The position numbers were made by a program, and so were the translations under genes. Of a stretch of 9,112 bases of DNA, positions 1 to 7,000 are shown in pieces (the stretch's first letter is position 1; each line of letters begins with the position of its first letter). The notes beneath the pieces are model-generated. The model was not told where the DNA came from. It searched no databases and was given only the letters and a program-made list of their open reading frames with translations. The stretch lies in the NCBI GenBank assembly GCA_020024475.1, contig JAHHTS010000091.1:1-9112 (forward strand), given 5' to 3'. Source of the DNA: Oscillospiraceae bacterium (lineage in GTDB: Bacteria; Bacillota; Clostridia; Oscillospirales; Ruminococcaceae).

Positions 1-14
1 ATGTTGAAAATATA

Positions 15-93
15 GGTCTCGTTAGTTAAATGGATATAACAGGGTCCTCCTAAGAGTTTGTTATAACATCCACTTTTCGCATAAAAGAGATTG
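15..93 (+). pseudogene. Degenerate tRNA-Arg(CCU)-like sequence
   Basis: This stretch resembles the 5' half of a tRNA. It has a GTTA/TAAC D-stem (25-28 with 37-40) around a loop ending in GGATA, and the 7-base loop CTCCTAA (47-53) with anticodon CCT. The distance from GGATA to CTCCTAA is the same (15 bases) as in the intact tRNA-Arg 124 bases downstream. GGTCTC (15-20) could pair with GAGATT (87-92) as an acceptor. The anticodon stem has a G-G mismatch, no normal T-arm is visible and there is no CCA, so it is unlikely to be a working tRNA. An alternative fold is a hairpin: TGGAT-ATAACA (31-41) pairs with TGTTAT and ATCCA (59-64, 68-72) across a 3-base bulge. It may be a decayed tRNA or a relic of mobile-element insertion. 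Confidence 0.35.
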
Positions 94-138
94 GCATCGA
101 GTTAATTTCTTACCATATAAATTGATATTTTTTAAAAT

Positions 139-215
139 GTCTCCGTAGCTCAGTCGGATAGAGCGACTGCCTCCTAAGCAGTAGGCCGGAGGTTCGAATC
201 CTCTCGGGGACGCCA
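139..215 (+). tRNA. tRNA-Arg (anticodon CCU), reads AGG
   Basis: All cloverleaf arms can be drawn. The acceptor is GTCTCCG (139-145) with CGGGGAC (205-211), including one G-T pair. The D-stem is GCTC/GAGC, the anticodon stem ACTGC/GCAGT with loop CTCCTAA and CCT at 173-175. The T-stem is GGAGG/CCTCT around TTCGAAT (193-199). The discriminator G212 is followed by genome-encoded CCA (213-215). The total is 77 bases. tRNA-Arg genes are frequent integration sites for ICEs and phages, so this could mark an element boundary; no second copy of the tRNA 3' end is visible in the window to act as the partner attachment site. Confidence 0.97.
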
Positions 216-222
216 AAAATCC

Positions 223-268
223 CGTCGAAAGCCTTTATTTATAAGGGTTTTCGGCGTTTTTTATTTTT
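223..268 (+). terminator. Rho-independent terminator of tRNA-Arg
   Basis: A stem of about 15 base pairs begins CGTCGAAAGCC (from 223) and ends GGTTTTCGGCG (to 256), with a TTTA loop and several G-T pairs. It is followed directly by TTTTTTATTTTT. It starts eight bases after the CCA end, so it ends the tRNA transcript. Confidence 0.9.
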
Positions 269-306
269 ATAACAAAATTAAATTTTAATCGCTAAAAATA
301 TTTTTC

Positions 307-519
307 TGTTAGCAGGAATATTTTTTAAAGACTATTATACAATTACTTTCAAGGTGGATGGTCTGCTAACAAATGTTAGCAAGAAAAGTGCTGTTTTGCT
401 AACAAAATCACCCTATTTGCTAACAAGAGGAAAAAACATAGTGAAAATCTTGCTAACAAAAAAGGTGTTCGTCATAGAGTTTTTAGGCATTTAACCTTTC
501 ATAAAAGACTCTTTGTTAG
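307..519. repeat. Cluster of TTGCTAACAA-type repeats (iteron-like)
   Basis: The core TGCTAACAA occurs exactly at 364-372, 397-405, 418-426 and 451-459 on the + strand. Copies in opposite orientation lie at 307-314 (TGTTAGCA) and 374-382 (TGTTAGCAA), with a partial one at 513-519. The copies at 364 and 374 form an 8-bp inverted pair separated by AA. Start-to-start spacings of the direct copies are 33, 21 and 33 bases, close to whole helical turns. No gene is visible from 269 to 557 apart from these. Such arrays bind plasmid Rep proteins, partition proteins, tyrosine-integrase arm domains or repressors. The sequence does not say which protein binds here. Confidence 0.8.
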
Positions 520-550
520 TTCGCATACTTCCTATTATTAAATAGTTTTA

Positions 551-556
551 TATAAT
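551..556 (+). promoter_or_regulatory. Possible -10 box (TATAAT)
   Basis: A consensus TATAAT lies just upstream of the small gene at 579. No good -35 hexamer sits 16-18 bases upstream (the sequence there is CTTCCT). The implied transcript would start almost at the ribosome site. The promoter would therefore be weak or need an activator, perhaps one that binds the TTGCTAACAA repeats. In AT-rich DNA this could be chance. Confidence 0.3.
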
Positions 557-564
557 AATGATAC

Positions 565-570
565 AGGAGG
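565..570 (+). promoter_or_regulatory. Ribosome binding site deciding the start at 579
   Basis: AGGAGG lies 8 bases before ATG 579. An earlier in-frame ATG at 558 lies upstream of this site and has none of its own, so the 579 start is preferred. Confidence 0.8.
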
Positions 571-578
571 TGCTGTAT

Positions 579-749
579 ATGAAAAATAAAAAATATATGA
601 TTTATCTAACCGAAGAAGAACGCAGTCAAGTTGTTAAATCTCTTATTTCATTGAAAAACAATCTTATTGAAGAAGGTAGATATACCGATGAAGTAGATGA
701 TGTTTTGTTAAAATTGGCATCTGCTAAAAAGAAAACAGTTAAAATCTAA
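579..749 (+). CDS. Small hypothetical protein, 56 aa
   Basis: The predicted 56-residue protein is highly charged. It has a KYMIYLTEEER start, a central helix-like stretch (VVKSLISLKNNLIEEGRYT) and a basic tail ending KKKTVKI. There is no signal peptide or membrane segment, so it is probably cytoplasmic. Similar short proteins with a T-[ED]-EER opening and a GRYTDEVDD-type motif seem, from memory, to be frequent on Firmicute ICEs, but I know no assigned function. It stands alone between the TTGCTAACAA repeat cluster and a strong terminator, so it is a single-gene unit, possibly controlled by those repeats. A small regulator or DNA-binding accessory protein is possible but not shown. The ATG at 579 was chosen because AGGAGG sits correctly before it. 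Confidence 0.75.
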   Translation: MKNKKYMIYLTEEERSQVVKSLISLKNNLIEEGRYTDEVDDVLLKLASAKKKTVKI

Positions 750-774
750 AATAGAATATACATAATATAAGGAA

Positions 775-817
775 AACACCACTTAGATCTGGATGCAGAT
801 TTAGGTGGTGTTTTTTT
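775..817 (+). terminator. Strong Rho-independent terminator
   Basis: A 16-bp stem, AACACCACTTAGATCT (775-790) with AGATTTAGGTGGTGTT (797-812), closes a 6-base loop GGATGC. It includes two G-T pairs and runs into TTTTTTT. It lies 25 bases after the stop codon of the 56-aa gene and separates that gene from the parAB leader. Confidence 0.92.
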
Positions 818-935
818 GTTTAAAAAACTTTTTAAATTTTTTTTAATTTTTAGGGTGTGCATTTTGCCCTTCCCAGTCCCAAACAAGTGAAGGGGTTAAT
901 TTTCAAATCGAAAAAGATAGAAAATACTTTTCATT

Positions 936-950
936 TGTTCTTTGAAAACT
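936..950 (+). promoter_or_regulatory. rRNA-type boxA antitermination element
   Basis: TGTTCTTTGAAAACT matches the boxA sequence found in the leader and 16S-23S spacer of Firmicute rRNA operons, where NusB/NusE bind and make transcription resist termination. No rRNA sequence follows. TTTTCAAA (900-907) is an exact reverse complement of TTTGAAAA (941-948) and could mask the boxA if both are on one transcript. Confidence 0.55.
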
Positions 951-1235
951 GAATATACAATTTACTAAGACTTTATCTTTAATGATTTTAGCCACAGTGA
1001 TGGGTACGCCAAGACCTTATAAAAACTTATATATATAAGTGAGCGATAACTCCCTACACAAGTATTAAGTTGCCCTTAATATGGCGGTGACAGTTAAAGT
1101 GATAATGATACTCCTGTACGCAGCTTCGAGAGATCCTCGGAGGGGTGAAATTCCCGTGATGAGATTAGCAATCGAAACTTAGTAAATTCCCTTGCTAAGG
1201 ATGTTGAGAACAAATATAGCATATTTTAAACATTT

Positions 1236-1259
1236 AACCGAGGATGTAATTTCTCGGTT
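1236..1259 (+). promoter_or_regulatory. Hairpin in parA leader (possible attenuator)
   Basis: AACCGAGGA (1236-1244) pairs with TTCTCGGTT (1251-1259), 9 bp with one G-T, across a 6-base loop. Only a short run of T follows, so it would be a weak terminator. Confidence 0.5.
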
Positions 1260-1264
1260 TATAC

Positions 1265-1290
1265 ATAGTCATCTTTTATCAGATGGCTAT
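1265..1290 (+). promoter_or_regulatory. Second hairpin in parA leader
   Basis: ATAGTCATCT (1265-1274) pairs with AGATGGCTAT (1281-1290), 10 bp with one G-T, across loop TTTATC. It ends 11 bases before the parA ribosome site AAAGGAGG (1302-1309) and is followed by AAATATT rather than T, so it is more likely a translation or RNA-stability element than a terminator. Confidence 0.5.
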
Positions 1291-1317
1291 AAATATTAAA
1301 GAAAGGAGGCAACGGAT

Positions 1318-2142
1318 ATGCCAGACTGCAAAACGATTGCAATATGTAATCAAAAAGGTGGCGTTGGAAAAACCACTACAGCAGTTAATCTTGGAATAGG
1401 ACTTGCAATGAAAGGCAAGAAAGTTTTACTTGTCGATGCCGATCCTCAGGGTGACCTTACTACTTGCTTAGGCTGGAATGATGCAGACAATCTCCAAAAT
1501 ACAATATCTGATAAGATGATGGATGTTGTAAAAGGAAATGAACCAGATCCTTATACTGGTATTCTTCATCATAAGGAAGGCGTTGATTTAATGCCATCAA
1601 GTAATGAGCTATTTGATTTTGAAATTGGACTTGTTACTGCAATGAATCGTGAAGTCATTTTAAAGACATATCTAAATGATGTAAAAGAAAAATACGATTA
1701 TATATTAATCGACTGTTCTCCATCGTTAGGTATGATGACTCTTAATTCATTATCAGCTGCTGATAGTGTAATCATTCCAGTACAAGCTCATTATCTACCG
1801 GCTAAATGTATGACTCAGCTTTTAAAGACAGTATCCAAAGTAAAAAGATATATCAATCCAAATTTAAAAGTAGATGGTATTCTTTTGACACTTGTGGATA
1901 ACCGAACGAATCTTGCAAAAAGTACGGTAGAAGCATTGCGACAAAATTTTGGTTCACATATGAAGATATATAAATCTTCAATACCTATTGCAATTAAAGC
2001 TGCTGAGGTTTCGTCCAAAGGTAAGAGCATTTATGCTTATGAGCCTAACAGTACAGTGTCTAAAGCCTACACTGAATTTACAAAGGAGGTGTTAGCTGAT
2101 GACAAAAAGAAAGAGCGACTTCACTCTGCCAACGTTCGATGA
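1318..2142 (+). CDS. parA: ParA/Soj-family partition ATPase
   Basis: This 274-residue protein is a deviant Walker-type ATPase. ParA forms ATP-dependent dimers on nucleoid DNA and moves ParB-bound DNA for segregation. Visible motifs are the deviant Walker A KGGVGKTT (13-20) with both signature lysines, the Walker A' loop LLVDADPQGD (37-46) and Walker B YILIDCSPSLG (128-138). There is no N-terminal helix-turn-helix domain, so it belongs with the short Soj/type Ib ParAs rather than the P1 type, and repression of its own promoter by ParA is less likely. AAAGGAGG lies 8 bases before the ATG. The last 14 codons overlap parB. Context points to maintenance of a mobile element, since rRNA-leader-like sequence and element-type genes flank it rather than the usual chromosomal gid genes. 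Confidence 0.95.
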   Translation: MPDCKTIAICNQKGGVGKTTTAVNLGIGLAMKGKKVLLVDADPQGDLTTCLGWNDADNLQNTISDKMMDVVKGNEPDPYTGILHHKEGVDLMPSSNELFDFEIGLVTAMNREVILKTYLNDVKEKYDYILIDCSPSLGMMTLNSLSAADSVIIPVQAHYLPAKCMTQLLKTVSKVKRYINPNLKVDGILLTLVDNRTNLAKSTVEALRQNFGSHMKIYKSSIPIAIKAAEVSSKGKSIYAYEPNSTVSKAYTEFTKEVLADDKKKERLHSANVR

Positions 2143-3037
2143 TTTATTTTCAACACAAGAGCAAAGAGATGAAGAAAAGCTCGCTAAGATTCGTGATATT
2201 CCTATAACTGAAATTGATGATTTCCCCGAACATCCTTTTAAAGTTCGTGATGATGAGGATATGATTCAGCTTATAGAGAGTATTAAAGAGCGTGGTGTTA
2301 TAACACCTGCAACAGTTAGACAAAAAGAAGATGGCAGATATGAGTTAGTATCAGGTCATAGAAGAAAAAGAGCAAGCGAACTTGCTGGATTTGAAACACT
2401 AAGATGTGAAGTTGTTGATCTCACAAGAGAAGAAGCAACTATTTTAATGGTTGAGTCTAACTTTCAACGTTCGCAGATTCTTCCTAGTGAAAAAGCATTT
2501 GCTTATAAAATGCGATTAGAAGCAATGAAAAAGCAAGGTCAAAGGTCAGATTTAACTTCTGTGCCAGTGGCACAGAAGTCTAAAACATCTCGTGAATTAC
2601 TTGCTGAACAAGTTGGTGAAAGTCAAGATCAAGTACGTCGATATATCCGTCTTACAAATCTTGTTCCTGAACTTTTAGAATATGTTGATGATGGACGAAT
2701 TAAAATGCGACCTGCTGTTGAATTATCATATCTTGATGAAGATAGCCAACGTGATATTGTGGAAGAAATTGATATGAATGATGCTACACCTTCACACGCT
2801 CAAGCAATCAAAATGCGAAAATTCTTTGAGGATGGAAAACTAACAACAGAAGTTATTTCTTCGATTATGTCTGAGGAAAAAGGAAACCAAAAAGAAAAAA
2901 TCGTACTCAGAGGAGAAAGAGTGAGGAAACTTATTCCAAAGAATATCCCCATAAACCAAACTGAGGAATTTGTCTGCAAAGCTCTCGAACACTACAACAA
3001 GTTTTTGAGAAATCGTGCAGATCGTGACAGTCGTTGA
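2099..3037 (+). CDS. parB: ParB/Spo0J-family partition protein
   Basis: This 312-residue protein should bind centromere-like parS sites and, by CTP-dependent clamping, load onto nearby DNA to engage ParA. The N-terminal ParB domain (about 30-130) contains the CTP-binding box GHRRKRA (86-92) and an ESNFQR motif (119-124) matching the usual ENxQR. A helix-turn-helix region follows (about 163-187, SRELLAEQVGESQDQVRRYI). The rest (190-312) is probably the linker and dimerisation part. The ATG overlaps the end of parA by 44 bases and has its own AAAGGAGG (2082-2089) inside parA, so the pair is translationally linked. Codons 153-161 are written with a 25-bp palindrome, which may be a parS site. It may also load silencing or nuclease functions as other ParB-like proteins do, but no nuclease domain is seen. 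Confidence 0.93.
   Translation: MTKRKSDFTLPTFDDLFSTQEQRDEEKLAKIRDIPITEIDDFPEHPFKVRDDEDMIQLIESIKERGVITPATVRQKEDGRYELVSGHRRKRASELAGFETLRCEVVDLTREEATILMVESNFQRSQILPSEKAFAYKMRLEAMKKQGQRSDLTSVPVAQKSKTSRELLAEQVGESQDQVRRYIRLTNLVPELLEYVDDGRIKMRPAVELSYLDEDSQRDIVEEIDMNDATPSHAQAIKMRKFFEDGKLTTEVISSIMSEEKGNQKEKIVLRGERVRKLIPKNIPINQTEEFVCKALEHYNKFLRNRADRDSR
2555..2579. repeat. 25-bp near-perfect palindrome inside parB (candidate parS)
   Basis: The arm ACTTCTGTGCCA (2555-2566) is exactly reverse-complemented in 2568-2579 around a single central G. It encodes residues 153-161 (TSVPVAQKS), in the linker between the ParB domain and the helix-turn-helix. In Bacillus subtilis a parS site lies inside the parB homologue spo0J, which makes this position suggestive. 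The sequence differs from the standard chromosomal parS (TGTTTCACGTGAAACA). Confidence 0.6.
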
Positions 3038-3220
3038 CAAACAAGTTCCCCCTTTCTCACACTCTAACCCCTTATACTAGCTGTATATACTAACCGAAAG
3101 AATATCTAAGTATACTATCTCCCTTGTATATAATATCTCTTAATATATAGCTATCTCTAAGGGACAAGAACACAGAGGCATAATTGTCATTTACCTGTAA
3201 ATCTCTACAATGGGAATTGA
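3038..3220 (+). promoter_or_regulatory. Intergenic region with a possible lipoprotein promoter
   Basis: No gene is seen. The stretch starts C-rich, then becomes a run of AT-rich steps. TATAAT at 3129-3134 is the best -10 candidate, but the 17-base upstream position gives only CTAAGT. ATTTAC/GTAAAT (3189-3202) is a small inverted repeat before the ribosome site. No T-tailed terminator is visible after parB. Confidence 0.3.
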
Positions 3221-3226
3221 AAGGAG
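3221..3226 (+). promoter_or_regulatory. Ribosome binding site deciding the start at 3236
   Basis: AAGGAG is 9 bases before ATG 3236. The in-frame TTG at 3227 and ATG at 3230 are 0 and 3 bases away, too close to be used. Confidence 0.7.
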
Positions 3227-3235
3227 TTGATGGTT

Positions 3236-3706
3236 ATGCTGAAAAGAATTAGTGTAATCGGCTTAACAGTTTTGATGGTAATTTCTTTGGTTGGATGTGA
3301 TACAGAAAACAGGAACACCAAGAATGAGATTGATGAACCAATCACTTCTCTTTCGGCTAGTGAAAACATTATTCCTGAAGAGTCAAAAGAATCTGTAACA
3401 GAACAGAATTCTACAGAAACAGAAGTTTTGACTGAGTTATCAACAACTACAGAATCAAGTGTGGATAATTCGATAAAAACAGAATCAAATGTGGATTCAA
3501 CCACAACAGAGCAAAAACAATCAAAGCCAGTTATTACCGAAAGTACAAAACCTAGCAAACCGAAAGAAGACGCAAAAGTAGAAGTTGAAACAAAGCCAAT
3601 ACCTAAACCAGAAAAAGAAACGAAACCTGAAACAAAACCAAAACCTGAAGTTGATAAGCCTATAGAAACCAAACCAGTTGAACAGGCATTTGATATTGAC
3701 TACTAG
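3236..3706 (+). CDS. Surface lipoprotein, cut short by an in-frame amber codon
   Basis: As read, this is a 156-residue protein. The N-terminus MLKR plus a hydrophobic stretch ends in lipobox LVGC (18-21), so Cys21 should be lipidated and the protein held on the outer face of the membrane. The mature part is unstructured: a Ser/Thr/Glu-rich stretch (about 22-105), then a Lys-Pro-Glu-Thr repeat region (about 100-145), typical of spacers that cross the cell wall. It ends with FDIDY and TAG (3704-3706). The frame stays open for 75 further codons that read as a folded domain, so the truncated product lacks what looks like its only globular part. It precedes the wall-anchored protein at 4006. The start at 3236 fits the ribosome site. 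Confidence 0.8.
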   Translation: MLKRISVIGLTVLMVISLVGCDTENRNTKNEIDEPITSLSASENIIPEESKESVTEQNSTETEVLTELSTTTESSVDNSIKTESNVDSTTTEQKQSKPVITESTKPSKPKEDAKVEVETKPIPKPEKETKPETKPKPEVDKPIETKPVEQAFDIDY

Positions 3707-3934
3707 ATAAATTACAGTAAGAGTTATGCTACAAGCATTGGACTTGAGTTAGATAGTCAAGCTATTGAATGTTGGGACAGTCCAATCGCAGCAAATAATA
3801 AGCGAATCAACTTAGAGAGCGACATTAAGAGCAGGTTAAATCGTTATAAAGACATTGAAGGATTTACTGCTGTATGGGTATGGGCTGTAAAAGTTTCGGA
3901 AAATGAATATGACCTTTATATCGGTTATGCTTAA
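3707..3934 (+). pseudogene. In-frame C-terminal domain of the lipoprotein after the amber codon
   Basis: Directly after TAG, in the same frame, 75 sense codons run to TAA 3932-3934. The peptide starts INYSKSYATSIGLELDS. It contains an ECWDSP segment and a LESDIKSRLNRY helix-like stretch, and ends VWAVKVSENEYDLYIGYA. Its mix of hydrophobic, aromatic and charged residues is that of a folded domain, unlike the low-complexity spacer before it. No start codon with a ribosome site begins it, so it was almost certainly the end of the lipoprotein. Changing TAG to TGG would restore Trp after FDIDY. Either the gene is a recent single-base pseudogene or some readthrough occurs. I do not know the domain's function. 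Confidence 0.75.
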
Positions 3935-3953
3935 AAAGAAAATAGTTTATTTG

Positions 3954-3979
3954 AACGCATCGTAGAAATACGGTGCGTT
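3954..3979 (+). terminator. Hairpin between lipoprotein and surface-protein genes
   Basis: AACGCATCGT (3954-3963) pairs with ACGGTGCGTT (3970-3979), 10 bp with one G-T, loop AGAAAT, followed by TCTCATTTT. The T-tract is interrupted, so it is a weak terminator or an intercistronic stability hairpin just before the ribosome site AAGGAGG (3989-3995). Confidence 0.5.
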
Positions 3980-4005
3980 TCTCATTTTAAGGAGGAATTT
4001 AAACA

Positions 4006-7000
4006 ATGTTTAAAGAAAAATTTAAAAGAACAACGTCAATGTTCCTTGCAGCATTGATGTGTTGCTCTACCTTCCTCGGCATAGGTTCAACAACCACAGC
4101 TTATGCTGCAAGCGGAGAAAGAGCGAATGTTTATCTTGTTGATTATCCTCGTTCTGGTGACACCAATAACAATGGTCACTGGGGACACGGAAATTTGCAA
4201 TTTATGAATGGTTGGAAACAAGTAGCTTATAACAGAATGGGACTTCGTGCGATGGGTTCTTATTCAGGAAACATTGCTTATTGTATTGAACCGGGAACGG
4301 GACAGCACACAGGTGATACCTTGACCAAAAAAGATGAAAACTTTTTTAATGATTTACCTTCGTACAATAAGACTCTTTCTGGAGATGATATTAAGTTATT
4401 TATCGGTCGTATTCTTCAGTATGGATATAGAGGACCGATTTCAACGGAATGGAGATCCCAAAATCCAAGCGATGCAGATAAGATTGCACACGCATATGCA
4501 ACACAGATTATTATTTGGGAAACTGTAGTTGGAGAACGTGATAAAAATTTCAATCACATTGATCCAGGAAGCTATTCTCCTGTTCTTGCAATCGTAAGTT
4601 CTAAACATCCTTTACGTAGCAGAATTATGGATCATTATCACAATATTGAATCCAAAGTGAAACAGCATACGAAAATTCCAAGCTTTTTTGAAAGAACTAC
4701 CGGAAAAGCAAAAACTGTTGAACTTGAATGGGATGGAGAAAATTATGTAACTACTCTTACAGATAAAAACAATGTATTGGGTAACTATACGTTTTCTGCC
4801 AATGTTTCTGGAGTTAAGTTTTCAACAAGTGGTAATAAACTTACTATCTCAATGAAAAAAGCACCAACAGATGTTTTGACAATTTCAGCAACTAAAAAAG
4901 GTTCTGTACGTAGAGGTGTTATTACTTGGACAGATGGTAACTATCAACCGGGTGTAGGTATTCAGGATGTAGTAACTTATGCTCAGGAAGTTAGTGACCC
5001 TGTAAAAGGATTTTTAAAAGCTAAAGTAAGTTATGGTTCTTGTGCCATTGTCAAAACCAGTGAAGATGGTGTAGTCGATGGTATCAACTTCAAAATTGAA
5101 GGAAATGGTATCAATAAAACTGTTACTACAAAAGACGGTGGAAAGATTCAAATCGACAACTTAATGCCGGGTGTATATACAGTGACAGAACAGACTTATG
5201 ATAAGTATGAGCCACAGGAAGTTCATCGTGTAACAGTTGTTGCAGGTCAAACTTCTAATGTAACTTTCAACAATGTTTTAAAACGTGGTGATTTAGAAGT
5301 AATCAAATCATCAGAAGATAATCTTGTTGAAGGTGTTAAGTTTAGATTGTCAGGAACTTCACTTTCTGGAATTGCAGTAGATACTTATGCAGTGACAGAT
5401 AAAAATGGTGTTGCAAAGTTTGAAGATGTGTTAATCAGTGGATCTACACCATATACAATCGAAGAAGTAGACACAGCCATTCGATATGTTGTGCCAGAAT
5501 CACAGTCAGCTCCTATCAAGTGGAATGAAGCAACAGAAAGAAACTTTAAGAACATTCTTAAAAAATTCTCTGTAACTGTTACAAAGAGCGATGTCGAAGA
5601 AGGAACAGCACAAGGAAATGCAACTCTTTCAGGTGCTGTTTATGGAATCTATAAGGGTGAAACTTTGGTAGATACCTACACAACTGATAAAAATGGTCAG
5701 TTTACAACTAAAGAATATGTATGTGATTCAGATTGGACAATCAGAGAAATTACACCTAGTGAGGGTTACTTGATTGATAAAACTGTTCATAAGGTCGGTG
5801 CAGAACCTGAACTTTATGAAATCGAACACAATCTAACATCAAACGATGTTACTGAACAGGTAATGAAAGGAAATATTGCAATTATCAAACATACCGATAA
5901 TGGCGATACACAGATTGAAACTCCTGAAAGTGGAGCAACTTTTGAGGTTTATTTAAAATCTTCAGGAAGCTATGAAGCAGCCGAAGAAGATGAAAGAGAT
6001 ATTATTGTATGTGACGATAATGGATTCGCTCAAACCAAAAATATGCCGTATGGTATTTATACCGTTCATCAGACTTCAGGATGGGAAGGTCGTGAGTTGA
6101 TGGATGATTTTGATGTATTCATTTCTAAAGATGGACAGACATATCATTTCATCATTAACAATGCTAATTTTGAAAGTTATGTAAAAGTAGTAAAAATTGA
6201 TGCAGAAAGTGGAAAAAATATTCCTTATGCTGGAGCAGGATTTAAAATTTATGATCCTAACGGAAATTTAGTGACTATGTCATTTACCTACCCAACTCCA
6301 ACTACGATTGATACTTTTTACACAGATGCAAATGGATCGCTTGTAACTCCAGAATCTCTTGAATATGGCAAAGGATATTCTCTTGTCGAAGTTCAGGCTC
6401 CTTATGGATATGTATTAGACAGCACACCTGTTTATTTTGATGTAACAGAACAAAATTCCACAGAAGAAAGTGGTGTTACAGTAGTTAAAGTAAATAAAGC
6501 GAATATGGCTCAGAAAGGTACAATCACAGTTGAAAAAACTGGAGAGATTTTCTATGGAGTCAATGCTAGTGGAAATGAGAAAGGTGAAATAATTTATCAG
6601 CCAGTATATGAGGTTTCAGGTCTTGAAGGTGCTGTATATGAAATTACAGCAGTAGAAGATATTTATACACCTGATGGAACTTTACGTTACTCTAAAGGTG
6701 AAGTAGTTGATACTATCACTACAACAATTGATGGATTGGTAAAAAGCAAAGAATTATATCTTGGCAAATATGAAGTGAAAGAAATTTCTGCACCGGATGG
6801 AATGGTATTAAATCCTGAACCACATTCTGTAGAATTAACTTATGCAGGTCAGGATATTGCGATTACTGAAACAGCTACTTCGTTCTTCAATGAAAGACAA
6901 AAAGTTAATGTAAGCCTTAAAAAGGCATTAGAAACAAATGACAGTTTCGGAATCGGTATGAACGATGAAATTAAAAACATTAGTTTTGGACTTTATGCTG

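Larger units (their letters stand above)
818..1317 (+). ncRNA. Long structured leader or non-coding RNA upstream of parA
   Basis: There is no credible gene in these 500 bases. A boxA-like element at 936-950 is followed by a chain of potential hairpins: the 16-base palindrome 1025-1040; TATTAAG/CTTAATA (1063-1081); TTCGAG/CTCGGA (1125-1141); a GGGG/CCC hairpin (1142-1155); TTAGCAA/TTGCTAA (1165-1171 with 1192-1198); and two hairpins just before parA. The part from about 985 to 1200 is clearly richer in G and C than the flanking AT-rich DNA, as expected for a folded RNA. I do not recognise a known RNA family or riboswitch. It may be a stand-alone RNA, a parAB leader, or a DNA site such as an origin. 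Confidence 0.5.

Noticed and set aside
364..459. CRISPR array
   Set aside because: The repeats are only 9-10 bases, occur in both orientations and have short uneven spacers; no cas gene is present.
936..950. Remnant of an rRNA operon spacer
   Set aside because: The boxA is present, but neither 16S 3'-end nor 23S 5'-end sequence is seen on either side, so a reused boxA is more likely than an rRNA fragment.
1025..1040. Perfect 16-base palindrome as a protein-binding operator
   Set aside because: It is mostly alternating A and T, which is common by chance in AT-rich DNA. It is kept only as one element of the leader.
990..1317. Group I or group II intron
   Set aside because: No domain V hairpin, no P7-like core and no intron-encoded protein can be seen.
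1815..2030. Minus-strand open frame inside parA
   Set aside because: It lies wholly inside a clearly conserved ATPase gene and has no recognisable motif or ribosome site.
2090..2096. TGTTAGC match to the upstream repeat motif at the parA-parB junction
   Set aside because: It is a single incomplete 7-base match within coding sequence, expected by chance.
2840..3040. Minus-strand open frame at the end of parB
   Set aside because: It is antisense to the ParB C-terminus, rich in Phe and Ser, and has no supporting signal.
3205..3672. Long open frame on the minus strand over the lipoprotein gene
   Set aside because: It mirrors the low-complexity Ser/Thr/Glu/Lys-Pro spacer, giving a Ser/Phe/Val-rich nonsense product without a good ribosome site. 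The + strand frame has a lipobox and ribosome site.
4334..4528. Open frame in another phase inside the thioester domain
   Set aside because: The other frame encodes the conserved Cys-Gln thioester domain; this one is a shadow.
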